A DNA stretch of 64,000 nt from Actinobacteria bacterium OV320 (lineage in GTDB: Bacteria; Actinomycetota; Actinomycetes; Streptomycetales; Streptomycetaceae), in assembly GCA_001298545.1 (NCBI GenBank), contig LJCX01000030.1, positions 620,001 through 684,000 on the forward strand. The letters run 5' to 3'. The notes below the pieces were generated by a model. It saw nothing but the letters and a program-made list of their open reading frames with translations, was not told the DNA's origin and did no database searches. The position numbers and the translations under genes are program-made. Shown one piece after another: positions 1 to 7,687 of this stretch. Every line of letters starts with the position of its first letter. The stretch's first letter is position 1.

Positions 1-788
1 CGACGAGTACGCCCGCTTCCGGCCGGGCGTACCCGAGCAGGTTGCCTGGCTACTGGCCGACGCCGTGAAGGGCGTACCGGACGTGACGCTGCTCGACCTC
101 GGAGCGGGCACCGGGCAAGTTGCCGCAGCTCTCCTCCCAGCGCTTCCCCGTATTACTCACGTGGATCTGGTCGACCCCAGCCGGGCCCAACTCCGTGAAG
201 CCGTCGTCACCCTCCACCCTCTGTTGGGGAACCGCGCTCTGTCCTGCCACGAAGTCCCGGCCGACCGGTTCAACCCTCAACGGCCGAACTACTGGGCTGA
301 CTTGATCACCTGCTGCCGGGCCTTCCACTGGATGAACCGCCCCGCCGTACTGGCGATGGCCACCCGGGTGGAGGCCCGCACGCGACGCTCGCACTCATGG
401 GTGACGGCAGCCTGTGGACCCACGAAGCCGACTGGACAGGCATGTTGAAGGGCTTGATCCAGTCCTATCTCGGGCCTGGCCGCCGTGTCGGCAGCTGCGG
501 CACTACACCGAGCCAAGCCGCCGTTACGAGGACGACCTCGCCGACTCCGCCTTCAGCGACGTCAGCCAGCACCTCTTCCGCTTCCCCCGGGTCTGGACGC
601 CGCAGCAGGTGATCGGCTATCTGCGCACCACCTCGTTCGCCCGAGCCGACCTGTTCGCCGAGCGGCACGCCGAGTTCGAAGCGGATGCGCTGCACATGCT
701 CGAAGGACACGCCGATGAGAACGGATGGTTGACCGAGCAGGTCGACTTCACGGTGCTGCTGGCCCGCCGCCCGGGAGGCACCGCGTGA
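1..788 (+). pseudogene. Class I SAM-dependent methyltransferase, 5'-partial and frameshifted
   Basis: The reading frame enters from the left edge (frame 2: DEYARFRPGVPEQVAWLLAD) and shows the SAM-binding glycine motif LLDLGAGTGQVAAALL, then FHWMNRPAVLAMA, which is typical of the Methyltransf_11/25 superfamily. Homology-like reading moves to frame 1 near base 385 (ALMGDGSLWTHEADW) and to frame 3 near base 490 (LRHYTEPSRRYEDDLADS), ending at 788. No single frame is open throughout, so two compensating frameshifts are needed. Substrate is unknown. Either the gene is decayed or the sequence carries two indel errors; the protein otherwise looks complete apart from the N-terminus outside the window. 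Confidence 0.6.
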
Positions 789-812
789 ACGGGCGGCCCG
801 CCGCTGGGCGGT

Positions 813-1682
813 TCACACTTCCGGTCGACGTACACCTGATCCTGCTGCGCGACAGCCCCAAGGGCCAGCAGGTGGCTGACCGGGCGGACCGGACCCGTGT
901 ATGCGGCCGGGATGTGGCATCTGCCCTCTGTTCACTAGGCCAGCCCCCTGATCCACCCCCGGCCTGGGGGTGCGGGCCTGCCGGAGGTTCACCCCTGCGC
1001 AGGTCCGGCAGCGGTGCGCGACCTGCACCTGGCTGCCCTTCCTCGCCGTGCTGCGCGAGGCCCGGCACCAGGCCGGCCTCTGCTGGAACTCGGAAGCCTG
1101 AGCCTCCCGCATCGAGTACGAGGAGACACCAACCGTAGCGCCCGGCCTCATGTCGATGCTCTCCTGCGGCTGGTGCAACTGGACAGCAATGTCAGCGCAC
1201 AGCATGGCGAACTCGTAGTCGGCGGCCCGGAACTCTTCCCGGGTGATGGGCTTGTAGTGCTTGCCCATCCAGGTGTGGGCTTCGACCTCGGCCCGCGTGA
1301 CGGAGGCTAGGTCGTCCACCGGGTCGGTGACGTGGGCGTCGACGAGACCGTACTGGTAGCGGTTCATCTCGGTGACGTGCTGGCGGATGCGCACCCACGG
1401 ATCGTTGCTGCGGCCGATCTTGACGCGGGGAATGGGCCCGGCGATCTCCAGAACATACAGCCGCTGGCATCGGATGCCCGTGCTGACCAAGACATTGCAG
1501 ACGCGTGACAGGACTCGTTCCTGATGGCGCCGGATCATGGGCGGCAGCGGAGCCTCGGCCCCGGCCAGCAGAGCCGCCCTGGCCTCCTGCTGCGTCTGCT
1601 GGAACGTGGGAACCAGGAGGAAGGGCGCAAACGGCGGAAGGGGCACGGGCAGCATGGGCGCCGGCGGCGGTATGGTTGTCAC
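813..1682 (-). CDS. GIY-YIG / T5orf172-like domain protein
   Basis: The 289-residue protein has a proline-rich N-terminus, then a segment at about residues 78-170 that matches the T5orf172/MUG113 branch of the GIY-YIG nuclease fold: RLYVLEIAG, then VKIGRSNDPWVRIRQH and a later EVEAHTWMGKHY. The KIGRS-DP-R spacing is the recognisable signature. After about residue 175 the composition becomes atypical (SRSTARKGSQ and onwards), so the real protein may end earlier and the last 110 codons may be read-through caused by a lost stop or an indel. Members of this fold cleave DNA; activity here is only inferred. Confidence 0.5.
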   Translation of the reverse strand: MTTIPPPAPMLPVPLPPFAPFLLVPTFQQTQQEARAALLAGAEAPLPPMIRRHQERVLSRVCNVLVSTGIRCQRLYVLEIAGPIPRVKIGRSNDPWVRIRQHVTEMNRYQYGLVDAHVTDPVDDLASVTRAEVEAHTWMGKHYKPITREEFRAADYEFAMLCADIAVQLHQPQESIDMRPGATVGVSSYSMREAQASEFQQRPAWCRASRSTARKGSQVQVAHRCRTCAGVNLRQARTPRPGVDQGAGLVNRGQMPHPGRIHGSGPPGQPPAGPWGCRAAGSGVRRPEV

Positions 1683-1774
1683 CAGCTGATCATCCCCGGT
1701 GAGCGCTCCGCCCCGCAGCGATATGCCGGGGCCCGCTTGTACCGTGGCGCCAGCCCGCCGAGCCGCCCCCGTGC

Positions 1775-2314
1775 CTATGCCGGGCGCCTAGGCAAACGCT
1801 CCTCAAGCGGCTCGAAGCCCTCAGGCACAGGGATCCCGAACCTCTGGCATAGCAATGGCACATCGTGACGATCGACATCACGGGCCGGGTATCCCGTATG
1901 CCAGCGCACGGCCCACTCCGCCGACTCGCACCGCACCGCAGTCCCGGCAATCGAACCATGTCCGGCGAGTGCCTCAGCCGGAAAGGCACCGCCATCCACC
2001 ACGGATCCGTAATGCAGCGATCCGTCCGCGAGCGGCTCGTAGAGGTGCAAGTCGACCCGCAACCGAACACCGTCGTGCAAGACGAAGTTCCACGGCCTGT
2101 CACCAGGCCACGGGAAGATCCGGTCGACACCAAGCTCCGCGAACGCGACGAACAACGGCTCAAGATGTGCGGCCGGCGCCCACACGTCAAGGTCGGAATG
2201 TTCTCGCGTCTGCTCCCCGAGCAGCGCGTCCACGCCCCACCCGCCGCCAACACACGCATTCACGCCGTGGGCGTCGAGCCGCTCCACAAGCGCGACTACA
2301 TCCTTGGCGGACAT
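1775..2314 (-). CDS. Lincosamide/aminoglycoside nucleotidyltransferase-like protein
   Basis: The N-terminal half contains the nucleotidyltransferase core GGGWGVDALLGEQTREHSD followed by LDVWAP, matching the LnuA/ANT(2'') type of small antibiotic nucleotidyltransferases (GG-W then D-D metal-binding pair). About 180 residues is the usual length. I chose the ATG giving MSAKDVVALVERL because family members start just ahead of this helix; an in-frame ATG at 2362 and a GTG at 2329 are alternatives. It could adenylylate a lincosamide or aminoglycoside, but many Streptomyces homologues have no demonstrated resistance role. It stands alone on the minus strand. Confidence 0.6.
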   Translation of the reverse strand: MSAKDVVALVERLDAHGVNACVGGGWGVDALLGEQTREHSDLDVWAPAAHLEPLFVAFAELGVDRIFPWPGDRPWNFVLHDGVRLRVDLHLYEPLADGSLHYGSVVDGGAFPAEALAGHGSIAGTAVRCESAEWAVRWHTGYPARDVDRHDVPLLCQRFGIPVPEGFEPLEERLPRRPA

Positions 2315-2362
2315 CGCGTAATGGCTCACCGCATCAGGGTAGAGGCTAGCCCGACCACACAT

Positions 2363-2894
2363 CTGGTCGCGCCCTACGAGCCGGTCCAGATGCCCGGCGT
2401 GCTGATCAATAGGTGGCTGACCCGTCCGCCCGTGTCATCCCAGTAGACCGAGTCCAGCAAGCCCCGCTCCGCTGGGTGCCGTTGAGACGAAACAGCGCGA
2501 TAGAGAAGGCCGCGGAGAACCCAGGCCGGGGGCGGCCTCGGCGCAGAACAGCAACGAGTGCGCTCCTGCTGCATTTCGCCATTCACCATCGCGGGACCGC
2601 CGGTGGTGACAGCAGTGGTTCGTCGCAGGTGAGAGGCGCCCTGTCGTGAACCTCGCAGCGCTTCGGCGGGGCGGGACATTCCTGACCGCTCAGGAGTCGG
2701 CAGGTTCATTCGCCGAGGTCAGCAGCCCAGGCTTCCATCCTGGTGGGCTGACAGCTCGGAGTGGCGCGCCTGGCTTGATGACGGCCTGCCCCGGCTCGCT
2801 CTCGTCATGATCCATCAGTTTCTGTCAGTGCCCGCTGCTACACCATTTTCGAGGGACAGGCCGCGACCGCGGCTCGCATACGGGAGGGGACACC
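2363..2894. other. Gene-poor stretch
   Basis: About 530 bases in which I find no ORF with convincing coding character on either strand. The 3' part carries GGGAGGGGACACC, the ribosome binding site of the downstream gene at 2895, so the promoter of the following nuclease operon should lie here. No clear terminator or repeat was seen. Confidence 0.4.
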
Positions 2895-3107
2895 ATGTCG
2901 AAGGCGCCGAACGGCTTCCACTACGTACGCGGCCACATTCGCCGTAATCCGAAGCCGGGCAGCGGGAAGCGGATGAGCGGCTGGATGATTGCTGGCATTG
3001 CGGCCGGCATCTGGTTATGGGGGCAGGTTTTCGGGTTCAGCGAGGCGAGCTCCACGACGCCGCCCGCTCAACCGCAGTCGGCCGTCTCCACTCCGGCCAC
3101 CCGCTGA
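2895..3107 (+). CDS. Small single-pass membrane protein, first gene of nuclease operon
   Basis: A 70-residue protein with a basic N-terminus, one hydrophobic segment at about residues 29-48 (GWMIAGIAAGIWLWGQVFG) and a Ser/Thr/Pro/Ala tail. A strong Shine-Dalgarno (GGGAGGGG) lies 6 bases upstream of the ATG. Its stop codon overlaps the start of the next gene (TGATG), so translation is probably coupled to the membrane-anchored nuclease that follows. I do not recognise a family; similar tiny TM proteins are common in Streptomyces. Confidence 0.65.
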   Translation: MSKAPNGFHYVRGHIRRNPKPGSGKRMSGWMIAGIAAGIWLWGQVFGFSEASSTTPPAQPQSAVSTPATR

Positions 3108-3787
3108 TGGGGCGTAAGCGGTTACGCCTTCGCCGCCCACACGGCGCGCCCGAGGTCCTCTCGGCCGCGCTCGTGGCACTGGCCGCCCTGGTCCTGACGT
3201 TCCAAATGGCCGCCGCGGCGGTCAGAGCACTCAAGGACGCCTGGCCGTTCCTCTTGGCCCTGGTCCTGCTGGCGGGGGCCGTCGGGGCCTGGCGGATCGC
3301 GCGCACGGTGCACGATAGACGGCGTGCCGCCGAGCGGCTGGCCACGCTGCGGATCACCCTGGCCGAGTTCGACGCCATGGACGACCGGCAGTTCGAGCAC
3401 GCGTTGCGGGACCTGTTGGTCCGCGACGGCTGGTCGGCACGCCGCGTAGGCGGCAGCGGCGATCAGGCCGCTGACGTCATCAGTGACCACACGCACCTTG
3501 GTCGGATCGTCGTCCAGGCCAAGCACACCCGCGTCGGCGGGAAAGTGGGGTCCTCAGTCATGTACGCGGTGAAAGGGACGGCCGGCCCGGCCCACCGCGC
3601 CGACCACGCCGTCGTCGTCACCAACGGCACATTCACCCGAGACGCCATGGCCTGGGGCGACCGGCACAGCGTCCACTGGGTCGACCGGAACAGACTCCGG
3701 CGCTGGGCGGAGACCGGCACCGCGCTGCACGAGCTCCTCGGGCTGTCCGCACGCTCCCGCCGCGCCCGGTTCCGGCGCGCCGCCTGA
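3107..3787 (+). CDS. Membrane-anchored Mrr-like restriction endonuclease (copy 1)
   Basis: The 226-residue protein has two TM helices (about 17-37 and 47-66) followed by a cytoplasmic Mrr_cat-type PD-(D/E)XK domain. It begins FEHALRDLLVRDGW, continues GGSGDQAADVI (acidic metal ligand) and reaches RIVVQAKH, the QxK variant of the ExK motif. The C-terminal WVDRNRLRRWAETG matches the end of Mrr domains. The ATG at 3107 is chosen because it overlaps the upstream stop; an upstream in-frame extension is out of character. Mrr proteins cut modified or foreign DNA; membrane anchoring suggests action at a DNA entry point or on membrane-associated DNA. The next gene is a paralogue with the same architecture. 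Confidence 0.7.
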   Translation: MGRKRLRLRRPHGAPEVLSAALVALAALVLTFQMAAAAVRALKDAWPFLLALVLLAGAVGAWRIARTVHDRRRAAERLATLRITLAEFDAMDDRQFEHALRDLLVRDGWSARRVGGSGDQAADVISDHTHLGRIVVQAKHTRVGGKVGSSVMYAVKGTAGPAHRADHAVVVTNGTFTRDAMAWGDRHSVHWVDRNRLRRWAETGTALHELLGLSARSRRARFRRAA

Positions 3788-3817
3788 CACGCCCCTCATC
3801 GTCAACGTCTTGGAGGT

Positions 3818-4546
3818 GTGGTGTTCGATGAAGATGGGTCACTCGACCCGCTGCTGAAGTTTCTGTTGTACGCCGTCCTTGCGCTGGCCATCGGCAAGAT
3901 GGTGTGGGAGTGGCTCACGGACGACGTCAGCCGGTGGATCACCGTGGACCTGTGGGGGCTGATAGCCGATCACCCCTGGTGGACCGGCTTCATCGCCGTC
4001 GGCGCACTGGCCACACTCACCCTCGTTACGAGGCTGCTGTCGTTCCGGTTCGGCGCCGGCACGTACGCCTACGTCGGTGACGGCGAGGACTACGCGTCCA
4101 CCGCCGCACCGGGCGAAGCCGTGGATCCGGATGCGTTGACCTTCAAGATGAAGCAACTCGCCGCGATGACCGCGACGGGCTTCGAGCAGGCGTGCGCCGA
4201 TCTCCTAGCCCGTGACGGCTTCCGCAGCACACGGCGGGTGGGAGGCGCCGGAGACCTCGGCGTGGACGTCACCGCCCGCGACCACGACGATCGGCTCCTG
4301 ATCTTGCAATGCAAGCAGTACCAGAACCCCGTCGGATCGGGGCACGTGCAGAAGTTCAACGGCACGGCACGCCTCCACCACGGAGCCGATGTACCGATCA
4401 TGATCGGCCTCAACGGCTTCACTCAGCCTGCGATCGACTTCGCCGCGCACCACGACCTCATCCTCATGGGCCGTCCCGAACTGAAGAAATGGGCCCACGG
4501 CCAGCACCTGTACGACGTCCTCGGCATCCCGAGCACGACGCAGTGA
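3818..4546 (+). CDS. Membrane-anchored Mrr-like restriction endonuclease (copy 2)
   Basis: The 242-residue protein has two predicted TM helices (about 13-30 and 51-72), a short linker, then an Mrr_cat domain: FEQACADLLARDGF, GGAGDLGVDVTA with the catalytic Asp, and LLILQCKQYQ (QxK). The C-terminus ELKKWAHGQHLYDVLG is again Mrr-like. It shares architecture and motif order with the gene just upstream, so the two are diverged tandem paralogues that may form a heteromer. The start is one of two adjacent GTG codons (3818 or 3821); GGAGG at 3812-3816 favours the second slightly. It is translationally coupled (GTGA) to a small downstream gene. Confidence 0.7.
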   Translation: MVFDEDGSLDPLLKFLLYAVLALAIGKMVWEWLTDDVSRWITVDLWGLIADHPWWTGFIAVGALATLTLVTRLLSFRFGAGTYAYVGDGEDYASTAAPGEAVDPDALTFKMKQLAAMTATGFEQACADLLARDGFRSTRRVGGAGDLGVDVTARDHDDRLLILQCKQYQNPVGSGHVQKFNGTARLHHGADVPIMIGLNGFTQPAIDFAAHHDLILMGRPELKKWAHGQHLYDVLGIPSTTQ

Positions 4547-4863
4547 CCGGCCGCCCGGTCCCGCCGCTCGCTGTCGAAGCGGCCATGCTCCGCCTCGGCG
4601 CTACGGCCGACGAGGCACCCCGGGAGACGGTGTACTCCTACGCCACCCGCAACCCCCGTGGTCCTCGGAGGCGTTCCTTCACCGACACCCCAGGCGAGCA
4701 CGTATTCATCGACGAAAACACAGCTGACGCCCTCGCCGCTGTCGTCCAGGAGCGGCTGCGAGACTTCGCCGCCCGCTTGCAGACGGTCAAACGCACGCTG
4801 ACACCGCACTACTTCACCGGTCTCCTGCGCCCGCACTACCCACTTCCCAACGGCGGTCAGTGA
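4543..4863 (+). CDS. Hypothetical protein, last gene of the Mrr-nuclease operon
   Basis: A 106-residue protein whose GTG start overlaps the preceding stop (GTGA), indicating cotranslation with the nuclease genes. The middle reads TYSYATRNPRGPRRRSF-like basic residues (actual VYSYATRNPRGPRRRSF) followed by a helical segment VVQERLRDFAARLQTV. No TM segment or signal peptide. I do not recognise a family. Its position suggests an accessory or control partner of the two nucleases. It ends convergently, overlapping the 3' end of the minus-strand gene by a few bases. Confidence 0.55.
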   Translation: MTGRPVPPLAVEAAMLRLGATADEAPRETVYSYATRNPRGPRRRSFTDTPGEHVFIDENTADALAAVVQERLRDFAARLQTVKRTLTPHYFTGLLRPHYPLPNGGQ

Positions 4864-5351
4864 CCGCGCATGCGTTGGTCGTAGTCCGCCGCTGGTTCCA
4901 GACCCATCGCGGCGCGGCGTTCATCGAGCCGATCGGGGTCGGCAACGGGCTGCAGGCGCAGGTTCGAGCCGTCTGGGTCGTCGGTGTACTGCGTTCCGTA
5001 CACCTGGGGTTCGCCAGCTGCGACCAGGACCCGGTCGGTGAGGTAGGCGAGCTGGCGTGGAGAGGCGTCTCCGGCCGCGACCGCAGCCTTCAGGAGTTCG
5101 AGCGCCTGGCGCTGGAAGGCGGGCGCGAGATCGGCGTGTTGGGCAAGAAGCCATGCCTCCTCAGCTCCCTGCGCGCCCACTAACGCGGCACCTGGCCAGC
5201 CGTATTCGGTGATTACCTGCTTGAGCCAGGCGGTGTTTTCGGCGTCGATCCGGCACATCTCGCGGCCGTCACGAGTCTTGGCCGCGAGGCGCCGTGCAGC
5301 TTGGTCTTGTTCGGCGCGGCGGTGGAGCTCGGCGGCGAGGTCGTGGTTCAT
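4857..5351 (-). CDS. DUF6624 family protein
   Basis: The 164-residue protein carries the DUF6624 pattern: an N-terminal helix MNHDLAAELHRRAEQDQAAR, then DAENTAWLKQVITEYGWP, AEEAWLLAQHAD, FQRQALELLKAAVAAG, ASPRQLAYLTDRV and the closing GEPQVYGTQ. The function of the family is unknown. The ATG giving MNHDLAAEL is selected over a longer start at 5414 because family members begin at this helix and GAGGG lies upstream. It overlaps the 3' end of the convergent nuclease operon by seven bases. Confidence 0.75.
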   Translation of the reverse strand: MNHDLAAELHRRAEQDQAARRLAAKTRDGREMCRIDAENTAWLKQVITEYGWPGAALVGAQGAEEAWLLAQHADLAPAFQRQALELLKAAVAAGDASPRQLAYLTDRVLVAAGEPQVYGTQYTDDPDGSNLRLQPVADPDRLDERRAAMGLEPAADYDQRMRGH

Positions 5352-5468
5352 CGTGTACAGATTGCCCTCGTTCGTGACTTTGGACAAGCAAAAGACCCAG
5401 GCACCCTCCGGCACTGGTCGCGAGAGGCGTGCGGGGACGGTGGAAGGCGCAGGTCATGCGCTGGGGCT

Positions 5469-5726
5469 TCAGGACCGCAATTCCGCTAGGTAGCTGCGAG
5501 TTCGCGCAGTCGTTGGGTGTGTGTTGGCATCGCCGAGGACGCGCACCGCGGTGGGGAGGACCTGGGCGGCGAGGGGATGGGCGTCCTCGGACCGGCCGGC
5601 GACGGTGAGGACGCGGGCGAGGTCGCAGCTGATGGTGATCGTGTAGGGGTGGTCGGCGCCGAGCTTCGCGGTGCACATCTGCCGTACGCGTGCGGCCTGC
5701 TCTTCGGCGCCTGCCAGGTCACCGGT
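5469..5726 (-). pseudogene. C-terminal fragment of a TPR-repeat protein
   Basis: The last ~85 codons read GDLAGAEEQAARVRQMC, LGADHPYTITISCDLARVL and AAQVLPTAVRVLGDANTHP, the kinesin-light-chain type TPR found at the C-terminus of large Streptomyces NB-ARC/TPR proteins. Upstream (above base 5726) the frame loses all similarity, so the rest of the gene is gone. It is probably a remnant left by deletion or by the nearby IS701-like insertion. Confidence 0.5.
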
Positions 5727-6058
5727 GTTGCAAGGGCCCCCGCCGCCATCCGCCGCGTCGCCGACCTGCTGTCCGAACCTCTCTGCGACCGGGCCACCAT
5801 CGGCATCATCACCCCGATCATGCCCACCCGGCCGCCCGCCTCCGGCGAGGGGCAGCGGAACAAGGCGACGCTGTTGCCGCTGAGTCGAGCACTCGCCGGG
5901 CCCGTCGCACGCTGGGCGGTGTCGCCTCCCCAGGCGAGAAGATTCGCCATACCAGATCACGGAGTCGCGACCAATAATCCAGTTGTAGATCGTGATCTTG
6001 GTGTCTGGCTGCCGTCGGCATAGAGCGAATCGCCTCCGGCCATGGGGCATAGGCCCTG
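5727..6058. other. Intergenic debris
   Basis: About 330 bases between the TPR remnant and the KilB-like gene. A plus-strand stretch reading IRRVADLLSEPLCDRATIG then IITP faintly resembles the C-terminal motif of superfamily 1 helicases, but it is too short to call. No intact gene is seen. Confidence 0.3.
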
Positions 6059-6529
6059 TCAGGTGATGGCGCTGAAGTACGCAGCTGCAGCGTCGATGAA
6101 GCGGTCGTGTGCCGCCCGTGCAGCGTCCTGCGCTGCGGTGAGTTCCTCGATGCTCGTGGCGGCATCGACCATGTTGTAGGTGGCGACAACCATCGCCTGT
6201 GCGGTGGCGTGGACAGCAGGGTCGGGCACGAGGAGCCGCAGCGCAACCAGGGGGCGGGTGATGGCGGAGCGGGTGATGTGAGACTTGGCTCGCAGTTCTT
6301 CCAGCTCAACGTCGCTGACGCCGCGCAGCCGAGCCTCCCCACGCATCCACAAGGCCCGTCGGTGGTCGGAGCCGGCGGAGGCGAGTGTGGTCACCGCGTC
6401 GAGCCGGTCGCGGCGCAACTGCTCAGCGGCGGCTGCGCGCTCGGCGCGGCCAGCCGCCAGGTGTTGGAACGTGCCGGTGACAATCGATCCCAGGAGCGTC
6501 CCGATGACGGCAAGGACAGTGGCGATCAT
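6059..6529 (-). CDS. KilB-like membrane-associated protein
   Basis: A 156-residue protein with an N-terminal TM helix (MIATVLAVIGTLLGSIVTG) followed by an arginine- and alanine-rich helical cytoplasmic domain: RAERAAAAEQLRRDRLDAV, DHRRALWMRGEARLRG, HITRSAITRPLVALRLL, and AARAAHDRFIDAAAAY. This layout matches proteins annotated as KilB in Streptomyces, named after the pIJ101 spread/kill function; the name is from memory and the function is not established here. The ATG before IATVL was preferred over a longer start because the upstream residues are not hydrophobic and look non-coding. Confidence 0.55.
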   Translation of the reverse strand: MIATVLAVIGTLLGSIVTGTFQHLAAGRAERAAAAEQLRRDRLDAVTTLASAGSDHRRALWMRGEARLRGVSDVELEELRAKSHITRSAITRPLVALRLLVPDPAVHATAQAMVVATYNMVDAATSIEELTAAQDAARAAHDRFIDAAAAYFSAIT

Positions 6530-6625
6530 GAACTGCTTTCTTGGCCGGGCACTTGGTCCGGGACCGGTGCAGACGGGTGCAGCCACCGTTGATCATCGTG
6601 AGTTCTGTGGACTGACGATGAGACG

Positions 6626-7015
6626 GTGGCCGCAGGTCACAGCATAGATCCCGCCCGATGGCGGGAGGCGTTCGAGGTGGCCATGGGACGGATTGCGACC
6701 GGTTCGCCCGGGCCAAACCCAGTCTGTGGGCCGGGCGGTTGGTGCTGGGCCTGCTGTCGGGCCTGCCGCGCAAGAATTGCTGGACCATCGTGGAGTGGGC
6801 CGGGGAGGCCGGCCCGCACGGCATGCAGCTATCTGCTGTGCCGGGCCGTCTGGGACGCCGAACGCCGTCCGCGATGACGTGCGTGAATACGTCTCGAGCA
6901 TCTCCACGACGATGCCGCGGTGCTGGTCGTGGACGAGATCGGCGACCTGAAGAAGGGCAGCCATACCGTCGCTGTCCAGCGCCAGTACACCGGCAGGCCA
7001 CAGTGCGGCAGGGTC
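6626..7015 (+). pseudogene. IS701-family transposase, N-terminal fragment with frameshifts
   Basis: Reading across frames recovers a continuous IS701-type N-terminus: RWREAFEVAMGRIAT (frame 2), then GRLVLGLLSGLPRKNCWTI and VEWAGEAGPHGMQ (frame 1), LLCRAVWDAE (frame 2), AVRDDVREYV (frame 3) and DLKKGSHTVAVQRQYTG. At least four frame changes are required and the remaining two-thirds of the transposase, including most of the DDE domain, is absent. I saw no terminal inverted repeats. It is an inactive relic and a likely cause of local rearrangement. Confidence 0.65.
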
Positions 7016-7093
7016 TCCGGGAAGCGGTTGCTGGGTCACTGCGCCGAGAGTAGCGGGCGCCGATCGCCCGCCGTCAGGCCGACGGCGGACTGA

Positions 7094-7687
7094 TCAGCGT
7101 GCCAGCTGGAACACGGCCGCAGCCACGATGGTGCCGAGGATTGTGCCGGCGATGACCTGATTGCGTGTGTGGTCCCGCAGCTCGACCCGGGACCATCCGA
7201 CGATGACGACCAGGAGGAACCCGAGGGCCATCCACGCACCGTAGGTCTGTACGAGCATCGCGCAGGCACCTGCCGAGACGGCCTGGTGCACGGAGATCTT
7301 CCAGACGAACGTGATCACGGCGAGGATCGCGAGGGTGACCAGCATCGACACGATGAGGGCGGTCATCGTCCGCGGGGCGCCTGCGGCTGCCATGAGGAGG
7401 ATTCCGGTGGCCACGGAGAGCAGGATGACGGCCATGACGACGAGCCGTGCAGGCTTGGCCCCGACGTGTCGATCGCCCCAGTGGCCCTTCCTAATGCCGT
7501 ACTTGATGAAGGTGATGGGAATGATGGCGGCGAAGAGTGCGCCGACTGCTCCCCAGGCGACGCCGGTCCATTGTGCCGTGTGCCAGCCGATTAGGAGGGT
7601 GACGGCGATAATCCAGTTTTTCGGCTCAAGCCAGTCGGTGATGCGGCGTGCCAGTTTGGACTCCGCGGGGTGCACGTCAGTTGTCAT
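7094..7687 (-). CDS. PAP2-like integral membrane protein
   Basis: The 197-residue protein has about six TM segments (for example WIIAVTLLIGWHTAQW, LVVMAVILLSVATGILLM and ALIVSMLVTLAILAVITFVW). The C-terminal part has ISVHQAVSAG and SRVELRDHTRNQVIAG, which sit where PAP2 phosphatase motifs 2 and 3 (PSGH and SR-x5-H-x3-D) are expected; the final acidic residue is Gln here, so activity may be altered. It overlaps the 3' end of the upstream MAB_1171c gene by 11 bases and is the last gene of a four-gene minus-strand cassette. Confidence 0.6.
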   Translation of the reverse strand: MTTDVHPAESKLARRITDWLEPKNWIIAVTLLIGWHTAQWTGVAWGAVGALFAAIIPITFIKYGIRKGHWGDRHVGAKPARLVVMAVILLSVATGILLMAAAGAPRTMTALIVSMLVTLAILAVITFVWKISVHQAVSAGACAMLVQTYGAWMALGFLLVVIVGWSRVELRDHTRNQVIAGTILGTIVAAAVFQLAR

